Part shown: one piece after another, positions 12,201 through 22,146 of the stretch | How positions within the stretch are numbered: position 1 is the stretch's first letter | How the letters are laid out: the number at the start of each line of letters is the position of its first letter | Source: Nymphalis io | Lineage: Eukaryota > Arthropoda > Insecta > Lepidoptera > Nymphalidae | Direction: 5' to 3' | Length of the DNA: 64,000 bases | Assembly: GCF_905147045.1 (NCBI RefSeq) | Contig: NC_065889.1 | Location: forward strand, 315,001 to 379,000 | The notes under the pieces: generated by a model | Told to the model about the DNA's origin: nothing | What the model saw: only the letters and a program-made list of their open reading frames with translations | Database searches by the model: none | Translations under genes and position numbers: made by a program

Positions 12201-15200
12201 ACACATTAATTTAAAAAATTAACCAATCACCAGCCACGTCACGGGTAATAATAATATTATGGATCGCAGCTTATTAATTATTTTGTATCCAGTAAATACT
12301 TTGAGTCTTACATATTAGGTTTTGTAATGAAAAGTTCATTTTTCATTATAAAACCTAATATCAAATTAATTAAATTTAATTAATTTGATTTTGTTTTTTT
12401 TTGTTAAATCTTATCATAAATGAAACTGGATTCAAAGTAAATTCGCATATAACTTTATATTAATACTGTTATTGTACACCACATAACCGTAACAAGATAT
12501 CTCGCTAGTACAAAAGTTTTCGACCAAAATAAAACATATATATATATATACGACGGAGACGTTACGGTGTTGTGGGTTACCGTAATACGTGCTTAGCATT
12601 CGTTGCGTTCAGTACGCGAGGTGCATTGCAGTGCTCATTGCTGTAGGTACTACGTCAGCTCTCGAGTCGCGCGCGACGCACTCTCGCTGCGCACCGACCT
12701 CTCCGACAGGTAACCACGACACCCCACCCCTCCCCTCACTCAAACACGAAGCATCGCATGCGCATGCATCACTTGCATATCATTATAATTCGACACATTC
12801 ATTTTTTCATTAATAACTACTATCATCCGCCACACCGAGAACTTTCACTTGCTTGCATCTACTTAGAACTATTGCTTAGAACGTAACTATTTTACATATT
12901 CCGAATTACAATTTTCGAACGCTAGTGTTCCACACGTATCACACGCTAGCATGTACGTCGCGTGTACGTCGCGCCGGACGTACGTACGCGGGCGGTAGTC
13001 GCGGAGCGAGTCTGACGCGTGGGTCGCGCCGCAGGGAGCTGACGACGGACATGTCCCTGAACCTGCACCTCGACGAGTCCACGGTGCGCTCGGAGCGGAT
13101 GACGCCGTTCAAGTACTCCACCGCGCACGTGAAGGGCGTGCTGGGCGCGCGCGCGCTGCTCGTGGTGAGCGCGGGCTGGCCCGTGGACGGCCGCGCGCCA
13201 GCGCTGCAGCTGCTGCCGCTGGCGCGCCTGCTGCAGCGCCACGCCGCCGACCTCGCCGCCTACCCGGGCCCGCTGCGCAGAGGTGAGCCGCGCCCGCCGC
13301 ACGACGCCCACCCGCCGACCCGCCCGCTGACCGTCCGCTGTGTTGTCTAGGTGTGACCCACAAGAAGAGCGTCGTGGAGTACTGCGAGGCGCGCGTGCGC
13401 GGTGCGCACCAGCACGGCGGCGCCGACGTCATCGGCTACGCGCTGCTCTGGGACCTGCTGGCGCTGATGCTGCGTCAGAACGGGGTGAGCTTTTTTGTTC
13501 ATTTATATTGTTTTAAAAAAACAATATAAGTATACGAGTTTCAAAATAAATAAAATAATAATAATAATCATTACACACAATCAAAATAATTACTTAGTTG
13601 TAGGGTTAGTAGGGCTTTGTATGGGCCATCGTATTCTACCACCATAGAGTAAAATTATGTACTGTTGTTGTCCGATTAGACTCACCATCAGACAATATTT
13701 CTTGCAGCACCTACATCTACGGGCGGCGGTGACCGCTTACCCCCAGGTGGCCCATAAGTCGTTGCCTCTACGTATTTAGACCTTATAGTGTGGATTTTAT
13801 TCACTAAAATGTAATTTTTCATAAAATTACAGGTGGTTGTCGGTTCGGACGTCGCCGAGCTACTAATGAAGAACACGAAGGAGTTTGAGTACAAGATAGC
13901 ACCTGACAAGAGCACGGGTACGATACAAATACAAATACTCGTCCTTTATAGTGGAAGCAGCCGTCACCTTTATGTTGTATGGAGTACTCAAAAATGTCTA
14001 AAGTGCCGAACAGCATGCAGAACACGTTAACAATGTTGAACATCGAAACACACCCCTCCACTTACCGTCAGCAGCAGTTTGATCTGTTAGTGTGCTCGTT
14101 ATATTTCCAAACATGCGTGAACACATAAAAATAATATTGTTTCTTTGTGTAGAGAAAGGCGGCTCGGTGTCTTCGGGGTGTGTCGAGGGGGAGGGGGAGG
14201 GGGACAGACAGTACGACCTGCCTTCGACGCTGGGTGAGTGATGCCGTGTCTCCGACGTTGTTATTCCAAACGAATACTGTTAGATAATATAAATAAAATA
14301 ATAGTTTTAAAAGCGATCGTACATTTCATTTTGACTTCATTTCAATAGATAAAATTTCGTATCTTATAAATAATGTTCGCTCGGTTACAGCGGAAGATGA
14401 TATAAAGGGTAAGCCAGTCGTCGACGAGAAAGAGGCGCTCGAGCGCTACCGGGAGTATCTCGTCTACGGGAACCGGCAGGAGGCCCTGGGTGAGTCGGAG
14501 ATATATTTATTATATTTTATAAAAGTATCGACCCGTAGAAAGTCCGAGCACGTCACCAGCGTAACGCACGTGTGCCGACAGAGTACGCCATGGACAACGG
14601 GCTGTGGGGCCACGCGCTGCAGCTGGCGGCGCACGGCGAGCGGCGCGCGCGGGCCGCCGTGTACGCGCGCTTCGTGGCCTCGCTGGCGCGCCGCGACCCG
14701 CTGCACTCGCTGTACGCCGCGCTGGCCCTGCGCGCGCCGCCGCTGCTGGCCGTGAGTACTGTGTGGCTCTTTGCCGACGTGCAACTTATTCACTATCGTA
14801 ACGGGGCGTTTGCTTCTCGACAAGTTGTCCTGCAATGTCGCTAACCCGATCACCCCGTAGGGCGCGGCCGACCCGCGCTGGGGCGACTGGCGCCCGCACG
14901 CCGCCATCCTGCTCGCCAACGCCAGCGCGCGCGCCGACCACGACCGCCGCACCATCACTCAGCTCGGTAATTTTATACACTCATGGAATATCAGTTTATA
15001 GTTAATAGTTTCATGACGCTGTGTGAGGCAATTTTAAACATTTTTAGCTACTAAGAATTAAACAGGTTAAATATTGCTCCCCATTCAGGCGACACACTCG
15101 GCGCGCGCGGGCTGCTGTACTCCGCGCAGTTCTGCTACCTGTCGGCGGGCGAGCCCTTCGCCGCGCACCCGCTGGCCCCCCTGCGGCCCCCCGCCGATCC

Positions 15201-18200
15201 CTCCGCGCCCGCGCCCACCTCCGCTCCGCGCCTGTCGCTGCTGCTGGCCGACCCGCGAGCGACCACGCTGACGCGCTTCGCCACCAACGAGGCGATATTC
15301 GCCACCGAGATATACGAGTACGCGCTGTCGCTGAGCTCGGCGCAGCAGGAGTTCGTGCTGGACGAGCTGACGGTGTACAAGCTGGTGCTGGCGACGCGGC
15401 TGGCGGACGCGGGGCAGTGCGAGCGCGCGCTGCGCTACGCCGAGCGCGCCGCCCGCGCGCTCACGCGGGCCCCCGCGCCCCCCGCGCCGCCCGCGCCGGC
15501 CGCGCCCGCGCTGGCCGCGGCCGTGGCGCAGCTGGCCGAGCGCCTCAAGTACTGCGACCCGGCGCTGCACGACGGCGCGCCCGACGGCGCGCCCGACGCG
15601 CCCGACGACGCCAGCGCCGACGCCTCGCCGCGCCACCAGCGCTGGCTGCACGAGCTGCACGCCGTGGCGGCGCAGCTGTCGGTGCGTCGCGCTCCTCCCG
15701 TGCGGTGAGCTCGCCACGCCCCCCACTCACGGCCGTGTCCTGTCGCAGGCGGAGGCGTCGCAGCAGCACACCCCGCAGCACCGCGCCGAGCCCCCCGCCG
15801 AGCCCCACGTCGAGCCCCACCTCGACGGTGCGCAGTACGCCCCGTGGGACCAGGTGGGAGTCGACTGTGTACTCGTTTGCACATTTAAATAAATTATATA
15901 TTTAATATCAGCCCTGCGGCTGAAAGATATGTTGGAGTGAAGTTCTAAATATGTGTAGTATATACGAAATGCGATTAGATTTAAATAGTAAATATCATTA
16001 GTTTTTAAACTCACTAGTAAGATTACACATTTATGTACGTTAAAGCCTTAAATTTGTATCTTTAAGTAACAATTACAAATTGTTAGTGTACAAATCTCGA
16101 ACGAGTGGAGTGGTGGCGCGTTAGAGAATTAGAGAACTATGTGTAAGAACAGTGACTTCAAAGGCTTGTTATTAAAATAATGCGATACTATCGAAAACTA
16201 ATTTGAATTGCTTAAATTTTAGACCTTGCAGCAGACGCAGCAGATTCAAAAATATCCCGAATCTGTGGAAGACCCTCCTGACTACTCCATGCAGTACTAT
16301 CAGCAACAGCAACATCAGCAGTTTCAACCGCAGCCGCAGCAACTAGTCTCGGATTCCGTGCCCGATCAACAGCACCAGCATCTGCAACAACAGCAGCAGC
16401 ACTACGAGCCGCAGTACGGCTACGAGGAGCACGGGCACTCCTACGCCGACCCGTACTGGCAGCCCGACTACGGGTACAACGAGGTGAGTCTCCGATACAC
16501 TTCTTACTTCTTATTATTTTTATAGTACTCTTATAGTTTATATAAATATCATTCGCTTCATTGTTCGTGAAACGTTTAGGGCTAACGGTAGCGACTCGAC
16601 ATTGACTCAAATAACGGACCGCCAGTTTTGTTCCAAGATTTATATTTTATTTCCCGGTGACACGATATTTACCACATGGCCCATGATTTAACGAAATTCA
16701 AAAAAAAAGCTTTTTCCGCCGTGTCGCGTCGAAGAATCGTAACGAACAAGTAGGCCCGCGCCTCCACCCAGACGTCGAACCGGTGCTAGCGTCGCGCTTA
16801 TAACATGTGTGTGCAAGTGTGCTAACGCGTGTTGTGGGGGCAGCCCGCGCCGCCCCCGGCCGGCCTGCGCCGGCGCCGCGGCCGCGCCCCGCCGCCGCGC
16901 GGGCCCCCGGCGCGCCAGGCCCCCCCGGCGCGCCGCCCCCCGCCGCGCCCGCCGTGCGGCGCCGTGGTCGGCCGCACGGTGGAGTCGTGGGCCCGCAGCG
17001 CGGCCGCGCAGCGCGCGCGCCGCCCGCTCGTGTTCGGCGGGACGTTCCCCATCGACGAGCCCGAGGAGCCCGAGAGCCGGCCGGGCAGCGAGCAGCGCTT
17101 CGACGTGCTGCGTGCCCGCCGCTCGCCGGCCGCCACGTTCGCCATCGACGAGCCGCTGGGCTGGCGGACGCCCTCCCCCGCCACCCCCCCGCGGCCCGCG
17201 CACGCGCGCTACTGCGTCGGCACGCCGCTCACGTACGACGTCGACGGGCCGCTCTAGTTGTGCATTTACAGTGTATTTATTTACTACTTTGTTGATAACC
17301 ATTTATTTTTATTCGTTATTTATTATAAATATTTATTCGTTACGCCTAACGTTTCTCCTGTGTGTTAGGTGCTCGCTTTGATTTATTTTCCTGTGATATG
17401 ACGGATCTGATCTTTTTTTATATTAAATTTGAACAAGAAACATACCAGTGCCGGTCTCGACGAGAGCTGGGAGCGATGTCGTTCTTGGTTCGATTTGTAT
17501 TCTTCGACCGCTGTTCTAATACTTAATTCACTCACGGCACGCACTGTTATGTTGATGAGATTGTGTAATGTCGTAGAGGCGCCCACTAACTTGTACCATT
17601 CTGTAGTGTTGCCAATAAATGGTTACTAAATGTTATATTTGTTTTATTGACCCGTGTTTTGTAGATTTTCACAGAGACGATAACGGGCCCGCGTGCCGCG
17701 GCGACTTGACGGTGTCGGACAAACCATTCATCTCGCCGTCGGACCGTTAATGGTTATCATCTCGGTGAAAAATCTATCTCCTGCGATTTAATGCAGTCGA
17801 AAAAGTCGTTTTTTTCAGAATTAACGAACACGCGTGCTTTCGAAACAATTTTAATATCAATAAATCGAATCATTTACTTTGCCCACAACGAGTAGTTTTC
17901 AATATTTGCATACACACGAGCTACACAAGGTTCAATCCTAATACCGCATTGACACATTCGCGCGAGTGTCGAGACGAATCACGAGCCCGCGGGGACTACG
18001 GGCGGTCGGTCGTTTGGTTCGCGTCGCCTTTCGAACACGAATCGAGGTGCGAATGAGTAAACGCTCACTCGTGTCGGCGGACAGTTCTCGAATGACGAGG
18101 CGAATCACGAGCGCGCATGTGGAAATGGGGTATGAGATTAAGGCTGCCTAGCGATGCAAAAGTCGCAGGTTCCGCCCCTCGTGCTGGAGTCGCCCCACTC

Positions 18201-21200
18201 CTAGCGCAAGCGGGCTCAGGAGCTAGGTGTATTAACCGTGCGGTTTGCGCAGAGCGGCGACGGCGCGCGGCCCACCATCACCATGCCGGGCGCGGCCCGC
18301 GGCGACGAGCGCGCCGCCTCCGCCGACGTGAGTACCGCCCCCAGCGCCGCAAGAGTACTCGTCCGTGGATGAGAAACTTTTTTTTAATTTAAATTGTCAC
18401 TCCCATCCCAGCAAGTCGACCGAGACTCCGACAGTCCGCAGTCCAGCGGCAAGGAGGGCAGGACCGAGAGTGGCGCCAAGGGCGAGCGGCGCGGGACGGG
18501 CGCGGCCGCGGGGGGCGGCGGCTGGCTGGGCGGCATCCTCACCAAGTTATCGCTGCGGGCCCCCAACCAGATGATTCTGCCCGACGACACCAACCCCACC
18601 GTGAGTCAGCCCACCGTGTCCTCGCTTGACATGCCCACTCTTATGTAATGTATTCTCCCCCTTTGGAACATCCTATTGCCCACCCCCTCGCGTCCTTACC
18701 CTTAATAGTAATCCTTTCCGACTCGACTGCTTCCTGTTACGGCACACGCGGTTTATTCGAGTATATTTATTGTATATAATATATTATGGATACATTAGCT
18801 AGTTGTTGGCAAATAAAATTTTATCGAATGTATCGATATCGAACTGACGTGTACTTGTATTATTATTTATATTAATAGTGTATGTAATCGTATTTAATAT
18901 GTTTATAACACTATCTACTTGTCACTGTGTATAATTGTATGTAATAGTTTATGCGGTGCACCCTCGTTGTATTGTGATAGATTGTAAAAATAATAAAGGT
19001 TGTCCCCGATTTATGTCTATTATTATTTCTAGCACTTGACACTAAACTGTAGCAAGCGCGAGAGGTAAGTCGTCGACGTGGCGATCGATCGAATTTAATA
19101 TGTACATGTAATTGGACACGAGTCGTCCGAACTCGAGTCGCGGCTGACGCGTGCGCGTTGCAGATCGTGTGGGACGAGCAGCGCCAGCGCTGGCGGGACA
19201 CGGGCGCCGCCGACGCCGACGCGCCCGCCGCGCCGCCGCCGCCGCCCGCCGGACCGTGAGCGACGCTTTTCGTTTCACGTTTATGCTTATGTCGCAAGGG
19301 TCGAGTCCACTGCTCCGACCTTGCTGCATTACAGTAGTATTGCTGGGTTTACATTGGTATCCCCTTTTATACCAATAAAATATAATTTCACCAGCACATG
19401 GAGCCAAAGTAATTGATCGTTTAGGGCACGTGCAGTACTCGTGTCGAAATTCGGGAGAATTCCCTGTTCCTTAAGGAAACATTTGCATCGCAGACCGTGT
19501 AGATTTCATAAACGGGAAATCCCTCAGTTTCAAATACGTTGAAAACATATGCGATTGTACTGATTAAGAAATGAAACGAAGAGCGCGATGCATAACGTTT
19601 ACTGCCAGTGACATAACTCGCAATCGATACACATTTAGTATGTCGTGTCTTTGGCTTGAATGTTTTATATGTGTATCAAATTTTCAAACTCAAATTCGCC
19701 GATTCGGAAAATAAGTTACCAAAACAGGCGATGGATCCTCTTTGTGTGTGGATGTTCATCTGTTTATTTAAATTATATATTGATATGATGTGTAAATAGT
19801 ATATTTACTAGCTGTGTGTACGATTGCGATAATAACTGTATAAACTCATTGTCACTTCCAGAAGCACGTCGACCCCGCTGCAGTCCCCGGCGACGCTCGG
19901 AGCGCCCCCGGCCGTGCCCGTGTCCAATATTTTTAAAATGCAAAAAGGACGACGTGAGTTCTCCTAACTACCTATATTAAACATCTCACTTTGTTTTCGA
20001 TTTGCGTACTTAAAAAATTGATTATAAAGTCTTTCGGTTTCAAGGATGATTCACTTCATTGAGTAATAAAATGAAACAAATGTTAATAAAAAAAAGAATA
20101 TCAGTATTCGATTTGAAATAAACGTGATCCCAGTGATGCCAACCGTCTAGGGACCATACCCGTACCATACACGAAGAAAATGTGCTACGTTTAGCTGAAA
20201 AATGTAAAAAAGCACGCATTGAAATTTATAATATTCATACAACTGCAATTAATTTTTGTTTATAATTATAGAATAATTATATTTTTTTTAACTTTTAATG
20301 TAATGAATCAAATTTATTATCAAATTTATAATGCATTAGTTTATATTTATATCAAAATTTCGTTGTTTTTTTTTTTATTTTGTTATACAAAACAATTTTT
20401 TTTATTGTTATATTAGCTTGTAATTGGTATATATTTCGTTAAAATATTTTTGTACATGCAATAACAAATGTTTTTCTAAATTTAAAACGTTAACTTCCTA
20501 TTTGATAAAGAAATTATGGATGACCTTCACTACAAATATGTTCTTGAATCTAGTAAAAAAAAGCGTTCATACATGATGTTGGAACGGGTAATTCGTTGAT
20601 AAATTGACTTTTTTATATACAAAATGGACATAATACAATATTATTATTCTATTTTGTTATGAAAATTACAATTTCGAAAACATGATCATACGTCGTATCA
20701 GTTCCAAAAAGGTCGTATAAGTACGATTTCAATCGGACAATTGGCACCGCTGGGCCGACTTTTTGGAGCGGAATCACGCGCGGTCCGCCCGCCAGCAACA
20801 GCATTGGCAAACTCGCGTCGATGCTCGGACAGCTACTTGTCCGTTAGTGTACATTTTTGCTACTGCGTTTATTTTAAAAAAATATGGATGTACAATTGGT
20901 TTAGTAATAAGATAATAAATTATCACATTAGAGTGGGTAATTTGTAGAAAGGGAGGTAACGTTTTGAAGTCACTCACGAAATATTTCATGCCGTTGAACA
21001 TACAAGATATGTACATTAATATCTACATAGACATAATTTGCTACAATTTAATAAACCTTTTGGCTTTGCCAGGGTCGAGTAATAATTATTCAAAAATCTT
21101 AGGTAACCCCTTCGCTCGAGACCTGTCGTTTTCCGTATAGGTTGACAAAGCGCGCGGACTGCGGTAACTGATAAGTACACTCTCTACAGACATAAAGAAG

Positions 21201-22146
21201 TCGTACGTGGACGTGCTGAACCCGGGCGGGGCGCGGGGGGCGACCGCGGCGCCGCCCGGCCCCGCGCCGCCCGCGCCGCCCGCGCCCCCCGCGCCCGCCG
21301 CGCCCGCCGACTACTTCGTGCCCGCGCCGCCCGCGCCGCCCGCGCCGCAGGTGACGCACGCACACGCGCACGCACACACACGACACTTGCGCACCTCTTA
21401 GATGTTTCATTAATATTCAGTTTAACAGTTTTTACATTACAAATAATGATCGATTCAATTCTGCACCACAGCCACATAATATTTCCTGTCCATTAATGTT
21501 TCATTCCTATGTAATATTCAGCAAATGCTCAAGCCGGTGCGAGTAACTATTCCCTCCTCTCCCGAAGACTCCCCCCTTCCCACTCCGACCCCACCGCTAA
21601 CGGAGGTATAATCTTCTATTTAGATTTTATTAAAAAATACTGCCATTAATATACATGTAAAACACTATTTTAACCTAAAATTTTACGATAAGTTTTTTTT
21701 TAAATACTCAATGGAATATGTTTGTTATTTCACGCACCCAGGAACCCGACAAAGTACCGAATGGTCCCTAGCAGCAGGTACAATTATTATTTCCTGCTAT
21801 AGACATATTTCGTTGTAGAACTACCGCCACGCCGCCGTAACAAATATCTTATGGCTGTGTTTCACCGAGCAAATCGTATTCGCGCGTCTGTATCACTTTG
21901 TTTGTCTAACTTTTTTTTTGTAAACGCAAATATTACAATTTGCGTTTACAAAAAAAAAACGTGGGTGCGCCACGGGCCGCGTCGACAACGCTACGCCAAT
22001 TAATGAAGAGCTCGTAGTAATTAAAGTTAATTTATATTGAATAATATGAATTATTAATATTCAACATTATTTTTTTTAAACAGGGTGGCATCTACGATCC
22101 GGCGCTGATCGCGGCCAACAACGAGGACTTCCGAAGTGGGATTTAA
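6140..22146 (+). CDS. Sec16: Sec16, ER exit site scaffold, complete, alternatively ended
   Basis: Sec16 recruits and organises the COPII coat at ER exit sites. The model has 25 coding exons whose phases all agree and gives a product of about 2106 residues (Drosophila Sec16 is of similar size). A short form ending at 17257 would have 1992. Order: Gln/Asn/Tyr-rich N-terminus; acidic and Trp-rich patch; long disordered region with three PPGLxRMVPG-type motifs typical of Sec16; Arg/Asp-rich stretch; central conserved domain (about residues 1230-1735, exons 9-16); Pro/Gln-rich linker; and a C-terminal region with GGWLGGILTKL, PNQMILPDDTNPT, IVWDE and KKSYVDVLNPGG, all Sec16 landmarks. The large exon 2 is AT-rich at third positions, while exons 5-24 are extremely GC-rich. 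One intron uses a GC donor (9708). Sub-regions are listed separately. Confidence 0.95.
6450..9313 (+). CDS. Sec16: Sec16 exon 2 (large disordered region)
   Basis: 2864 nt, residues about 25-979. It opens Gln/Tyr/Asn-rich, with a Trp-rich patch near 6756-6798 (DNWNWGWED). It is then Ser/Asn-rich with poly-Pro stretches (SMPPPPPV) and three related motifs around 8200-8520 (PPPGLRRMGVGQ, PPPGLARMVPGQ, PVGLDRMVPGE), a short linear motif repeated in Sec16 proteins. The end (about 8990-9310) is a long run of Arg/Asp/Lys dipeptides (RDRDRDRDKERG). The donor is CGTAG|gtgagt, phase 2. No folded domain is expected. Confidence 0.95.
9544..12709 (+). CDS. Sec16: Sec16 exons 3-8
   Basis: Exons 9544-9707, 9967-10014, 10908-11111, 11200-11373, 11477-11570 and 12647-12709. 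Exon 3 (RDPFERRYRDID) ends at a GC donor. Exon 4 is 16 codons. Exon 5 encodes a charged Arg/His-rich stretch; its acceptor at 10908 has a poor pyrimidine tract, and it is placed by phase plus the in-frame stop just upstream, so it is the least certain exon. Exon 6 carries the YYERLRRTDPAAYMRLYKQL helix, typical of the stretch before the Sec16 central domain. Exons 4, 5 and 6 are all phase 1-1, so each could be skipped in frame. Intron 11571-12646 is AT-rich and holds an inverted repeat at 12312-12389. Confidence 0.8.
9708..9966 (+). other. Sec16: GC-AG intron in Sec16
   Basis: Exon 3 ends AGAAAAG, followed by gcgagtg. Joining there to tttgcag|TCGTAACG keeps the frame (Lys, Val, Val, Thr). The only nearby GT (in gcgagt, 3 nt further) would lead to a stop within exon 4. 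The GC donor is therefore required by the reading frame. Confidence 0.75.
12312..12389. repeat. Inverted repeats in Sec16 intron 7
   Basis: Arms 12312-12333 and 12340-12361 pair over 22 bp with one mismatch. Directly after comes a perfect 30-bp palindrome (12360-12389) made of taatt/aatta steps. The second structure overlaps the first by two bases. No coding sense. Confidence 0.8.
13035..15681 (+). CDS. Sec16: Sec16 exons 9-16 (central conserved domain)
   Basis: Exons 13035-13282, 13351-13484, 13833-13917, 14153-14233, 14391-14489, 14582-14751, 14861-14966 and 15089-15681. They encode the ACE1-like helical domain that binds Sec13 in this family. Landmarks are TPFKYSTAHVKG, YALLWDLLALMLRQNG, YREYLVYGNRQEALEYA, NGLWGHALQLA, GDWRPHAAILLAN and LTRFATNEAIFATEIYEYA. 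Exon 12 inserts a Gly/Glu run (EGEGEGD). Exon 16 holds alanine/proline-rich insertions (APAPPAPPAPAAPA) and a degenerate DGAPDGAPDAPD repeat in a nearly all-G/C-ending codon context. Introns between exons 9/10 and after 16 are only 68 and 67 nt. Confidence 0.95.
13605..13765 (+). repeat. Diverged SINE fragment in Sec16 intron 10
   Basis: Phrases tagggctttgt and ggtgaccgcttacccccaggtggcccat match, with changes, the head and tail of the SINE present intact at 40733-41022. The middle is not recognisable. Confidence 0.45.
15749..16483 (+). CDS. Sec16: Sec16 exons 17-18 (Gln/Pro-rich linker)
   Basis: Exons 15749-15853 and 16223-16483, both phase 0-0. Exon 17 is rich in His/Glu/Pro. Exon 18 is a Gln/Tyr-rich stretch with GYEEHGHSYADPYWQPDYGY, ending at GAG|gtgagt. 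This phase-0 donor can join either the short terminal exon at 16844 or the exon at 18253; both keep the frame. Confidence 0.9.
16844..17257 (+). CDS. Sec16: Sec16 alternative terminal exon (short isoform)
   Basis: After the acceptor ggggcag, phase 0, the frame stays open for 137 codons to TAG at 17255-17257. It encodes a Pro/Arg-rich start, then VGRTVESWARSAA, and two related phrases, GGTFPIDEPEEPE and AATFAIDEPLGW. No good GT donor precedes the stop. An AATAAA follows at 17614-17619. This makes a natural alternative 3' end that would drop the whole conserved Sec16 C-terminus. Two uses are possible: an intronic-polyadenylation isoform, or a cassette with a donor I failed to see. The peptide is not one I recognise. 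Confidence 0.65.
   Translation, partial: PAPPPAGLRRRRGRAPPPRGPPARQAPPARRPPPRPPCGAVVGRTVESWARSAAAQRARRPLVFGGTFPIDEPEEPESRPGSEQRFDVLRARRSPAATFAIDEPLGWRTPSPATPPRPAHARYCVGTPLTYDVDGPL
17614..17619 (+). terminator. Poly(A) signal of the short Sec16 form
   Basis: AATAAA about 360 nt after the TAG at 17257, followed within 30 nt by a T/GT-rich stretch (gttatatttgttttatt). It supports true 3'-end formation inside what would otherwise be an intron. Confidence 0.6.
18253..22146 (+). CDS. Sec16: Sec16 C-terminal exons 19-25 (long isoform)
   Basis: Exons 18253-18327 (PTITMPGA), 18412-18600 (GGWLGGILTKLSLRAPNQM, PDDTNPT), 19164-19255 (IVWDEQRQRWRDTG), 19862-19953 (SNIFKMQKGR), 21190-21350 (KKSYVDVLNPGG then a Pro/Ala repeat), 21522-21605 and 22084-22146 (GGIYDPALIAANNEDF, stop TAA). 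These follow the conserved order of the Sec16 C-terminal region, which in other animals binds Sec23 and other regulators. An optional exon at 21742-21777 adds a different ending. Introns hold nothing else recognisable except a perfect hairpin at 21911-21958. Confidence 0.9.
21742..21777 (+). CDS. Sec16: Optional Sec16 exon with its own stop
   Basis: Flanked by an acceptor (cacccag) and a donor (cagcag|gtacaa), 36 nt. Entered in phase 0 from the exon ending at 21605, it reads nine residues (EPDKVPNGP) then TAG at 21769-21771. Inclusion would replace the last 20 residues of the long form. The donor after the stop suggests that it is a real internal exon. Confidence 0.5.
21911..21958. repeat. 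Perfect 21-bp inverted repeat in Sec16 intron
   Basis: Arms 21911-21931 and 21938-21958 (nine T, then gtaaacgcaaat, and the complement) with a 6-nt loop. The hairpin is T-run to A-run at its base. Confidence 0.9.

Noticed and set aside
12925..13350. ATG-started frame running through Sec16 exon 9 (an alternative start of Sec16)
   Set aside because: It is partly in the Sec16 frame, but upstream of 13035 it is only intron. Splice borders and phases fit the exon model better.
15085..15726. 213-codon antisense frame over Sec16 exon 16
   Set aside because: GC-rich coding sequence leaves antisense frames open; Arg/Gly-rich, no motif.
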